This document shows positions 1-6,720 of a stretch of 64,000 bases of DNA, one piece after another. The stretch's first letter is position 1. Each line of letters starts with the position of its first letter. Origin of the DNA: Wujia chipingensis. Lineage in GTDB: Bacteria > Bacillota > Clostridia > Lachnospirales > Lachnospiraceae. The notes under the pieces are model-generated. The model worked only from the letters and a program-made list of their open reading frames with translations, was not told the origin of the DNA and ran no database searches. Location: positions 1,061,001-1,125,000 of the forward strand of contig NZ_CP060632.1 in NCBI RefSeq assembly GCF_014337155.1, written 5' to 3'. Made by a program: the position numbers and the translations under genes.

Positions 1-1551
1 AAACCGCGGATTGGTGGTGGATTTGGTGCGAAGCAGACTGCAGTCAGCGAAGTGTATCCGGCGTTTGTGACGATGCAGACGGGGCGCCCGGCGAAACTCA
101 TCTTTACAAGGTACGAAAGCCAGATTGCAGGTTCGCCGCGGCATGAGATGGAAGTCACTGTCCGGCTGGGTGCAGACCGGGACGGACATATCCGCGGACT
201 TGATCTGTACACACTTTCCAATACAGGTGCATATGGGGAACATGGACCGACGACGGTCGGACTTAGCGGACACAAGTCAATTCCACTTTATACAGGAGGA
301 CTTGAGGCGTTCCGGTTTGGTTACGATGTCGTCTATACAAATACAATGGCGGCGGGTGCTTATCGCGGCTATGGCGCAACCCAGGGAATCTTTGCTCTGG
401 AGTCCTCGGTCAATGAGCTTGCGGAGTCGCTTGGCATCGACCCGACGCAGATTCGGGAGAAAAATATGCTCCGGGAGGGCATGAAGATGCCGGCGTATTA
501 TGGAGAGATTGCAAATGCCTGCGCGCTTGACCGCTGTATGGCAAGATGCCGTGAGCTTTTTGGCTGGGAAGAGAAATATCCGGTCCGGGAGATGGGCGAT
601 GGAAAAGTGCGGACCGCCGGTGTTGCGATGGCGATGCAGGGTTCCTGTATATCCAACGTCGATGTCGGTTCTGCAACTGTGAAGCTGGCAGATGATGGAA
701 CGTTTAACCTGATCATCGGTGCGGCAGATATGGGAACCGGCTGTGATACGATTCTGGCGCAGATGGTGGCTGAGTGTATGGACTGTTCTGTGGATGACGT
801 GGCAGTATTTGGCGCAGATACGGACGCATCTCCGTATGATTCCGGTTCTTATGCATCTTCGACTACCTATGTAACAGGAAAAGCAGTAGAGCTTGCCTGC
901 GAGGAGCTGAAGAAAAAACTGTGTGCGATTGCGGCGGGAATGCTTGGATGTGAACCGGAAGAAACGGTATTCGAAGATGGGTGTGTGCGGAAGATTAACA
1001 CAGACGAGCGTGTTACACTGGCGCAGATCAGTGTGAAGGATCAGGTGGCAAATGATATTGCGGCGGTTGCAACTGCATCACATTCTTCACCGGTTTCTCC
1101 ACCGCCATATATGGTTGGTATGGTGGAAATTGAGCTTGACCGCTATACCGGGGAGGTAAAAATCCTCGATTATGTGGCAGTTGTGGATTGTGGAATCGCA
1201 ATCAACCCGGCACTTGCACGTATCCAGGCAGAGGGTGGAATCGTGCAGGGAATCGGTCATACGTTGTTTGAGAATATCACATATGATGAAAACGGAAAAC
1301 CGGTTGAGTCCAATTTTATGCAATATAAAATCCCAACGCGGCTGGACATGGGACACCTACGGGTTGAGTTTGAGAATAGCTACGAGCCGACAGGTCCATT
1401 TGGCGCAAAATCCATCGGGGAAATCGTGATCAACACACCGGCACCGGCGATTGCTCATGCAATTTACCGGGCGACAGGTGTATGGCACAGAGAACTTCCG
1501 ATCACACCGGAGAAGATATTGATGTCGATGCCGGAAGATGATTTTAGATAA
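1..1551 (+). CDS. xdhA: Xanthine dehydrogenase-type molybdenum hydroxylase, molybdopterin-binding subunit (5' end missing)
   Basis: The gene is already open at base 1; the visible part codes for 516 residues. It begins inside the molybdopterin-binding signature (GGGFGAKQ, residues 5-12 of the fragment). Near the end comes the segment AKSIGEIVINTPAPAI, whose Glu (codon 1420-1422) sits where this family keeps its catalytic base. The family hydroxylates purines or other N-heterocycles at a Mo centre and passes electrons to FAD and [2Fe-2S] subunits, which would lie upstream. A xanthine/uracil permease starts 29 bp downstream, so purine salvage or breakdown is the best guess for the substrate. 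Related hydroxylases act on nicotinate or aldehydes, so the substrate is inferred from context. A GTG at 52 is an internal codon and not the true start. Confidence 0.85.
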   Translation, partial: KPRIGGGFGAKQTAVSEVYPAFVTMQTGRPAKLIFTRYESQIAGSPRHEMEVTVRLGADRDGHIRGLDLYTLSNTGAYGEHGPTTVGLSGHKSIPLYTGGLEAFRFGYDVVYTNTMAAGAYRGYGATQGIFALESSVNELAESLGIDPTQIREKNMLREGMKMPAYYGEIANACALDRCMARCRELFGWEEKYPVREMGDGKVRTAGVAMAMQGSCISNVDVGSATVKLADDGTFNLIIGAADMGTGCDTILAQMVAECMDCSVDDVAVFGADTDASPYDSGSYASSTTYVTGKAVELACEELKKKLCAIAAGMLGCEPEETVFEDGCVRKINTDERVTLAQISVKDQVANDIAAVATASHSSPVSPPPYMVGMVEIELDRYTGEVKILDYVAVVDCGIAINPALARIQAEGGIVQGIGHTLFENITYDENGKPVESNFMQYKIPTRLDMGHLRVEFENSYEPTGPFGAKSIGEIVINTPAPAIAHAIYRATGVWHRELPITPEKILMSMPEDDFR

Positions 1552-1580
1552 GCAAATACCAAAGACAAGGAGAAAAACAG

Positions 1581-2981
1581 ATGAAAAAGAGTTTTAAGTT
1601 ATCGGATGCGGCATTTCAGATGGATGGAAAGATGCCACTTGCGCAGGCAATTCCTCTTGGATTGCAGCATGTTTTGGCGATGTTTGTTGGAAACCTTACA
1701 CCGCTTTTAATCATCACAGGTGCCTGTGGAATCGCAGGAGGAGAGTTTGCCGGGCTGCAGCTTTCCCTGCTTCAGAATGCAATGCTTGTTGCAGGAATTG
1801 TGACATTGGTGCAGCTTTTTGCAATCGGTCCGGTCGGCGGACGTGTACCGATCATCATGGGTACATCATCCGGGTTTATTGGTGTATTTAACAGCGTCGC
1901 AGCAACGATGGGGGGCGGTGTATCCGCATATGGAGCAATCATGGGGGCATCAATTTTAGGCGGCTTTTTTGAGACGGTGCTTGGGTTCTTTTTAAAACCG
2001 CTCCGGAAGTTTTTCCCATCGGTTGTGACAGGTACAGTTGTTATGTCCATCGGTTTAAGCCTGATTTCTGTTGGAATCAATTCTTTTGGCGGTGGAAACA
2101 AGGCGGAAGATTTCGGCTCGATGGAGAATCTGCTGCTGGCACTCTTTGTGCTGATTGTGATATTGATCTTCAAGCATTGCACAAAAGGATTTTTGAGTTC
2201 TTCCTCGATTTTATTGGGTATTATTGCTGGATATATTGCTGCAATCGTTATGGGATTTGTGCTTCCTACGACCGGGGTGACTGCCGATGGCGTCGAGTAT
2301 ACAAAAGCGTGGGTGCTGAACTGGGACAAGGTAGCAGATGCTGCATGGTTTGCTATCCCGAAGATCATGCCGGTCAAGCCGGTATTTGATATGCGTGCAA
2401 TTCTGCCGGTTATGATCATGTTTATTGTTACAGCGGTTGAAACAGTTGGAGATATCTCCGGTGTTATGGAAGGTGGTCTGGGACGGGAAGCAACCGATAA
2501 GGAGTTGTCCGGTGGTGTTATGTGTGATGGACTTGGATCTTCGCTTGCTGCCTGTTTTGGTGTCCTGCCGAATACGTCTTTCAGCCAGAATGTCGGACTT
2601 GTTGCCATGACAAAGGTTGTGAATCGTTATGCGCTTGCAACGGGAGCTGTGTTCCTGATTCTCTGTGGACTCTGTCCGAAGCTTGCGGCGCTTATTTCTA
2701 TCATGCCGCAGTCAGTACTCGGTGGTGCCGCAGTTATGATGTTTTCTTCGATTGTATTCAGTGGAATCCAGCTGATCACGAAGAATCCGATGAATTCGCG
2801 TAATCTCTCCATTGTCTCTGTAGCGCTCGGTGTTGGCTATGGTATGGGAGCAAATCCGGATATCCTTGTCCATGCACCGAAGCTTGTACAGCTTGTGTTT
2901 GGCGGCTCTGGAATCGTGCCTGCTGCGATTGTGGCAATCCTGTTGAATATTGTACTTCCAAAAGAAAAAGAAGAGCAGTAA
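1581..2981 (+). CDS. Nucleobase:cation symporter-2 family xanthine/uracil permease
   Basis: This 466-residue polytopic membrane protein imports purine or pyrimidine bases with a proton or sodium ion. The N-terminus (PLAQAIPLGLQHVLAMFVGN) is the typical opening of NCS2 permeases. The pattern VETVGDISGVMEGG near residue 290 followed by GLGSSLAACFGVLPNTSFSQN matches the conserved substrate-site region of the UraA/PbuX group. Many Gly-rich hydrophobic segments fit the 14-helix fold. A ribosome-binding site (acaaggagaaa) precedes the ATG. It follows the molybdenum hydroxylase by 29 bp, so the two are probably co-transcribed and xanthine is the likelier substrate. The stop codon directly abuts the first copy of a 40-bp repeat. 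Confidence 0.9.
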   Translation: MKKSFKLSDAAFQMDGKMPLAQAIPLGLQHVLAMFVGNLTPLLIITGACGIAGGEFAGLQLSLLQNAMLVAGIVTLVQLFAIGPVGGRVPIIMGTSSGFIGVFNSVAATMGGGVSAYGAIMGASILGGFFETVLGFFLKPLRKFFPSVVTGTVVMSIGLSLISVGINSFGGGNKAEDFGSMENLLLALFVLIVILIFKHCTKGFLSSSSILLGIIAGYIAAIVMGFVLPTTGVTADGVEYTKAWVLNWDKVADAAWFAIPKIMPVKPVFDMRAILPVMIMFIVTAVETVGDISGVMEGGLGREATDKELSGGVMCDGLGSSLAACFGVLPNTSFSQNVGLVAMTKVVNRYALATGAVFLILCGLCPKLAALISIMPQSVLGGAAVMMFSSIVFSGIQLITKNPMNSRNLSIVSVALGVGYGMGANPDILVHAPKLVQLVFGGSGIVPAAIVAILLNIVLPKEKEEQ

Positions 2982-3021
2982 AGTATCTGGCTGCGGTGGG
3001 AAGTGTATTTCGGGGATAGAA
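2982..3021 (+). repeat. 40-bp direct repeat, left copy
   Basis: This 40-base stretch begins agtatctggctgcggtggga and recurs exactly at 6636-6675, in the same orientation. The bases flanking the two copies differ on both sides, so the match has sharp ends. The left copy starts at the first base after the permease stop codon. Between the copies lies AT-rich DNA with four genes. The function is unknown: it could be an attachment-site duplication, a scar, or an interspersed intergenic repeat. Confidence 0.9.
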
Positions 3022-3109
3022 AAATCTGGCAAGTATGTCTGAAATATATTGATAAATTACAATGTAGATGTTACGATATATTTGAGATAAATATTAAAGG
3101 GGGAATTAT

Positions 3110-3373
3110 ATGCCAGAGTTAAGTAGATTTGGGGGAATGGTCATTTATATGTTGTTTATGGATACAAAACAACATAATAAACCCCATGTTCATGTATATT
3201 ATGGAGAGTATGAGGCAGCAATAGGAATAGATGGTGAATTGCTGGCAGGCTCATTGCCATATAAACAATTAAAAATGGTAACGGGCTGGCTTGCATTTCA
3301 CGAAGAAGAGGCATATGCCGCATGGAATTTGGCGGTGCGTGGAGAACATTTTAATAAAATTAAACCTATGTAA
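3110..3373 (+). CDS. DUF4160 domain protein
   Basis: This is a small 87-residue protein with the DUF4160 pattern: PELSRFGGMVIYMLFMD followed by HNKPHVHVYYGEYEAAIGID, and a C-terminal W..FHEEE...AWNLA segment. A strong ribosome-binding site (aaagggggaa) precedes the ATG. A DUF2442 gene follows after 12 bp. The two families are often adjacent in bacterial genomes and have been suggested to form toxin-antitoxin-like modules; that role is inferred and not shown by this sequence. The His-rich HVHVYY segment could bind a metal or nucleotide. No catalytic assignment is possible. Confidence 0.8.
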   Translation: MPELSRFGGMVIYMLFMDTKQHNKPHVHVYYGEYEAAIGIDGELLAGSLPYKQLKMVTGWLAFHEEEAYAAWNLAVRGEHFNKIKPM

Positions 3374-3385
3374 AGGAGGTGCTTC

Positions 3386-3688
3386 ATGATGTACGTTGTA
3401 GATGGAGTTTGTTATGCGGCAAGTGAAGCAAAAGAAATAAAAGTAAAAGATGCAACATTGCTTCGCGGCGGAATGATTCTTGTAACATTTTCAAATGGTG
3501 AAAAAAGATTGTTTGATACGACATTGTTGACAGGAAGTGCATTTGAACCGTTAAAAGATGAGGAAGTGTTGAAAAATATGAGCGTTTTCCACGGTGTTAT
3601 TACATGGATGGATGGTGAAATAGATATAGCACCAGAAACTGTCTATCAGGAAAGCTATCCGTATGATTCTTTGAAGAGCGCAATGTGA
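3386..3688 (+). CDS. DUF2442 domain protein, partner of the DUF4160 gene
   Basis: This 100-residue protein has the DUF2442 layout: an early V.D...L.V.FSNGE.R.FD segment (MILVTFSNGEKRLFDTTLL) and a late G.I.W.DGEIDIAPE.VY segment. It lies 12 bp after the DUF4160 gene with the ribosome-binding site aaaggaggt between them. Two ATG codons in tandem (3386 and 3389) are possible starts. The second has the better spacing (8 nt) from the binding site, so the protein may be 99 residues. A 12-bp perfect hairpin 9 bp after the stop probably ends the two-gene transcript. The role is unknown. Confidence 0.8.
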   Translation: MMYVVDGVCYAASEAKEIKVKDATLLRGGMILVTFSNGEKRLFDTTLLTGSAFEPLKDEEVLKNMSVFHGVITWMDGEIDIAPETVYQESYPYDSLKSAM

Positions 3689-3696
3689 ATGGAAAT

Positions 3697-3737
3697 ATAA
3701 AAACAGCAGTCAGTGGTTATTTGATTGCTGTTTTTAT
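3697..3737 (+). terminator. Hairpin terminator after the DUF2442 gene
   Basis: A perfect 12-bp inverted repeat (ataaaaacagca / tgctgtttttat) has T residues in its right arm. It lies inside what would be the N-terminal extension of the channel gene if that gene were read from 3685, which argues for the channel start at 3760. Confidence 0.7.
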
Positions 3738-3759
3738 ATATGATCAGGTGAGGAATCTT

Positions 3760-4467
3760 ATGAGAAAACGATTATTTGAAATAGTAGAACATTCAAGTGA
3801 AAACGATAAGGTTAGTAAAGTATATGATATATTTATGATGGTGATTATTTTTATCAGTCTGATACCATTGGCGTTTAAGAAAGATTATAATATTCTTCTG
3901 ATAATAGATAAGGTAGCAGCTGGTATTTTTATTGTAGATTATATAATACGATGGTTCACGGCAGACATGAAACTGAAAAAAGGGAAACTATCATTTGTGT
4001 TATATCCATTTTCTATAATGGCAATCATCGATTTTATATCTATTTTGCCATCAATAACAGTATTGAATGCTGGATTTAAGACTTTGAGATTGTGTAGAAT
4101 GATTAGAACATTTAGAGTCTTCAGAATTGCTAAAACAGTACGTTACTCGAAAAATATACAGATAATTTCGAATGTTTTGAAGAAATCGAAAGATTCATTG
4201 GTTACTGTAGGTTCGTTAGCTGTTTGTTATATTATGATAGCAGCACTTGTTATATTTAATGTTGAACCAGACTCATTTGAGACATTGTTTGATGCAATAT
4301 ATTGGGCTACGGTTTCATTAACAACGGTTGGCTATGGTGATATATATCCAGTTACTGATGCAGGAAGAATTATTACAATGTTATCTTCGTTTGTCGGAAT
4401 AGCGATTGTTGCATTACCGGCAGGTATTATTACGGCAGGTTATATGAGTGAGATAGAGGAGAAATAG
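3760..4467 (+). CDS. Voltage-gated potassium channel, six-transmembrane type
   Basis: This 235-residue channel subunit is expected to form a tetrameric K+ pore. The selectivity filter TTVGYGD lies near residue 190, after the pore helix (DAIYWATVSL) and before a last helix (FVGIAIVALPAGIITAGYM). An Arg-rich S4 segment, LCRMIRTFRVFRIAKTVRYS, supplies the voltage sensor, preceded by three hydrophobic segments. A longer reading from 3685 runs through a terminator hairpin, so I choose ATG 3760, which follows caggtgagg. Bacterial Kv-type channels of this size are uncommon beside toxin-like pairs. The gene is strongly AT-rich, as is the rest of the repeat-bracketed block. The next gene starts 6 bp downstream, so the two are probably translated from one message. 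Confidence 0.9.
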   Translation: MRKRLFEIVEHSSENDKVSKVYDIFMMVIIFISLIPLAFKKDYNILLIIDKVAAGIFIVDYIIRWFTADMKLKKGKLSFVLYPFSIMAIIDFISILPSITVLNAGFKTLRLCRMIRTFRVFRIAKTVRYSKNIQIISNVLKKSKDSLVTVGSLAVCYIMIAALVIFNVEPDSFETLFDAIYWATVSLTTVGYGDIYPVTDAGRIITMLSSFVGIAIVALPAGIITAGYMSEIEEK

Positions 4468-4473
4468 TTTTTG

Positions 4474-6591
4474 ATGGGGACAGTTAAATTGACCTTTAGA
4501 GAATGGTGTGAAAAATATCAAAAAGATATATACATTAAACAATGGGATATGGAAATGAATGGTGGATATACACCAGATAGTCTTTCATATGGAAGTACTA
4601 AAAAAATTCATTGGAAATGTGAAAAAGGACATAGATGGGTGGTATCCGTAAATAATCGAACATCAGTAAAAGATAGTAATTGCCCATATTGTTCGGGAAA
4701 GAAGTTATTAAAAGGAGAAAATGATTTACAAACTTTATATCCAGATATTGCGAAAGAATGGGATTGGAAATTAAATGGTAACAAACCATCAGATTATTTC
4801 GGAAATTCAAATTATAAAGTGCATTGGGTGTGTGCTAAAGGACATAAATATGAGGCTAAGATAAATGATAGAACAAAATCAAAGGGAACAGGCTGCCCGT
4901 ATTGCGCTGGAAATAAGGTGCTGGTAGGTTTTAATGATTTGCAGACATTATTTCCGGAACTTGAAAAGGAATGGGATTATGAAAAAAACAATAGAGATAT
5001 AGAAACTATAAGTGCACATAGTGGCTATAAAGCATGGTGGATTTGTGCGAATAATCATTCTTATCTTGCTAAGGTAAATGATAGAACAAAATCAAAGGGA
5101 ACAGGCTGTCCGTATTGTGCTAATAGAAAAGTATTGATAGGGTATAATGATTTGTTTACAACAGAACCTCAATTAAAAGCAGAATGGAATTATGATAGAA
5201 ATTTGGAATATTCACCAACAAAGCTGACTGCAGGAAGTTCAAAAAAAGTATGGTGGAAATGCAAATATGGGCATGAATGGCAGGCGAATATATATAGTAG
5301 AGCTTCAGGATGTAGTTGTCCGTTTTGTGCCGGTGAAAAAACAATAATTGGGGAGAATGATTTACAAACAGTATATCCAGAGATTGCAAGAGAATGGAAT
5401 TATGATAAAAATGAATTAATAAAACCCTTTGAGATAATGCCCAATAGCGGTAAGAAGTATTGGTGGAAATGTAAAAGAGGCCATGAGTGGATGGCTACGC
5501 CTAATAATAGGGTTTCTTTACATACAGGATGTCCAGTTTGCTCTCAGGAATTACATACATCGTTCCCGGAACAGGCGATACTGTACTATATTTCAAAATA
5601 TGAAGATGTAATTAACAGATATGTTATAGAAAAAAATGAAGTGGATATATATCTTCCTGATTATCACATTGGAATAGAATATGATGGGATTTTTTATCAT
5701 AGTTCCTTGGAAGCTAAGGAGAGAGAATTGAGAAAAGATGAATATCTGCATAAAGCAGATATTGTTTTAATAAGAGTAAAAGAAACGGAACAAGATATCC
5801 AAGATCAAAAAAATATAATATATAGAAATTTAAAACGAAAAGATATTGGACTTGAAAATGTTATTTATAAGATTTTTGCAAAAATAAGTAAAATTAACGG
5901 GAAAAAGTATGAGCCGGATATAGACATACATAGAGATAAGCAGGAAATATGGGCTAAGTATATAAACTTAGCAAAATCGAATAGCCTATTGAGGAAATAT
6001 CCTGACTTGGCAAGGGAATGGGGGTATGAAAAAAACAACATGATTTTGCCAGAACAAGTGAGTGTTGGAAGTCACAAAAAGGTTTGGTGGAAGTGTAAAC
6101 AGGGGCATGAGTGGGAAGCGGAAATAAAGAGCAGAGTAAATGGAGAAGGTTGTCCCTATTGTGCTAATAAAAAAGTTTTGGAAGGATATAATGATTTACA
6201 AACCTTTTTCCCGGAGCTGGCAAAGGAATGGGATTATAATAAGAATAAAAAAATACCATCGCAGTATACAAGATTTAGTAACAAAAAGGTTTGGTGGAGG
6301 TGTAAGCAGGGACACGAGTGGGAAGCGGTTATAAGTAAGAGAACACTTGGTAGGGGATGCCCATATTGCTCAAATAGAAGGATTTTGAAAGGATATAACG
6401 ATTTACAAACAAAATTTCCATTAGTCGCAGAGCGATGGGATAGTCAAAAGAATGGCATAGAAGCGAATCAGGTGTTTCCTTTTAGCAATAAAAAAGCATG
6501 GTGGAAGTGCAGTTGTGGTTGCGAATGGGAAGCTGTTATTAATTATATGAGTAGAAAAAATATTTGCCCTAGATGTGGTAAAACGAATTGA
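4474..6591 (+). CDS. Zinc-ribbon repeat (DUF4379-like) protein with an embedded nuclease-like domain
   Basis: This 705-residue protein has eight repeats of about 70 residues, each ending in a KVWWKC..GHEW.A....R...GCPYC zinc-ribbon core: five before and three after a central domain. The central part (about residues 365-470) contains EVDIYLPDYHIGIEYDGIFY, which resembles the acidic core of VSR/PD-(D/E)XK nucleases with acidic residues near 391 and 402. Treble-clef or zinc-ribbon arrays usually bind nucleic acid, so DNA binding plus cleavage is a reasonable inference. Repeats two and three share 54 bp with three differences at the DNA level, showing recent internal duplication. A TTG at 4471 is an alternative start. 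It lies 6 bp after the channel gene and is the last gene before the right 40-bp repeat. Confidence 0.75.
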   Translation: MGTVKLTFREWCEKYQKDIYIKQWDMEMNGGYTPDSLSYGSTKKIHWKCEKGHRWVVSVNNRTSVKDSNCPYCSGKKLLKGENDLQTLYPDIAKEWDWKLNGNKPSDYFGNSNYKVHWVCAKGHKYEAKINDRTKSKGTGCPYCAGNKVLVGFNDLQTLFPELEKEWDYEKNNRDIETISAHSGYKAWWICANNHSYLAKVNDRTKSKGTGCPYCANRKVLIGYNDLFTTEPQLKAEWNYDRNLEYSPTKLTAGSSKKVWWKCKYGHEWQANIYSRASGCSCPFCAGEKTIIGENDLQTVYPEIAREWNYDKNELIKPFEIMPNSGKKYWWKCKRGHEWMATPNNRVSLHTGCPVCSQELHTSFPEQAILYYISKYEDVINRYVIEKNEVDIYLPDYHIGIEYDGIFYHSSLEAKERELRKDEYLHKADIVLIRVKETEQDIQDQKNIIYRNLKRKDIGLENVIYKIFAKISKINGKKYEPDIDIHRDKQEIWAKYINLAKSNSLLRKYPDLAREWGYEKNNMILPEQVSVGSHKKVWWKCKQGHEWEAEIKSRVNGEGCPYCANKKVLEGYNDLQTFFPELAKEWDYNKNKKIPSQYTRFSNKKVWWRCKQGHEWEAVISKRTLGRGCPYCSNRRILKGYNDLQTKFPLVAERWDSQKNGIEANQVFPFSNKKAWWKCSCGCEWEAVINYMSRKNICPRCGKTN
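4855..4908 (+). repeat. Internal 54-bp direct repeat in the zinc-ribbon gene, copy 1
   Basis: This 54-base stretch recurs at 5068-5121 with three substitutions. The 213-bp spacing equals 71 codons, one zinc-ribbon module, so it marks a recent in-frame module duplication. Confidence 0.8.
5068..5121 (+). repeat. Internal 54-bp direct repeat in the zinc-ribbon gene, copy 2
   Basis: This is the second copy of the repeat at 4855-4908. The much weaker DNA similarity of the other modules suggests that they are older. Confidence 0.8.
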
Positions 6592-6635
6592 TATAGAATA
6601 AGTAAAATTAATATGCGCCTGATTTTAGATAGAGG

Positions 6636-6675
6636 AGTATCTGGCTGCGGTGGGAAGTGTATTTCGGGGATAGAA
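6636..6675 (+). repeat. 40-bp direct repeat, right copy
   Basis: This is identical over 40 bases to 2982-3021. It lies 45 bp upstream of the start of the transglutaminase-like gene, close enough to be in that gene's 5' untranslated region. Confidence 0.9.
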
Positions 6676-6720
6676 TGCAAGGGGGGGAAAACAGTAATAT
6701 TACAAATGAGGAGGCGAGGT

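Larger units (their letters stand above)
2982..6675. other. Putative AT-rich genomic island bracketed by 40-bp direct repeats
   Basis: Exact 40-bp direct repeats (2982-3021 and 6636-6675) enclose about 3.6 kb of visibly more AT-rich DNA than the genes on either side. It holds a DUF4160/DUF2442 pair, a potassium-channel gene and a zinc-ribbon/nuclease-like gene. These are typical accessory functions, while both flanks are ordinary chromosomal genes. No integrase, transposase or resolvase is visible inside, so if this is a mobile unit it moves in trans or has lost its recombinase. Insertion is inferred; the repeats and the base-composition shift are seen directly. Confidence 0.5.

Noticed and set aside
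1772..2608. 278-residue minus-strand open frame opposite the permease
   Set aside because: The plus strand encodes a clear NCS2 permease; the reverse frame has no motif and no binding site.
2982..3021. 40-bp repeat read as a conserved peptide on either strand
   Set aside because: Short shared peptides appear in overlapping frames only because the DNA is identical; no start signal supports translation.
3685..3759. N-terminal extension of the K+ channel gene
   Set aside because: It runs through a perfect terminator hairpin and has no binding site; ATG 3760 is better.
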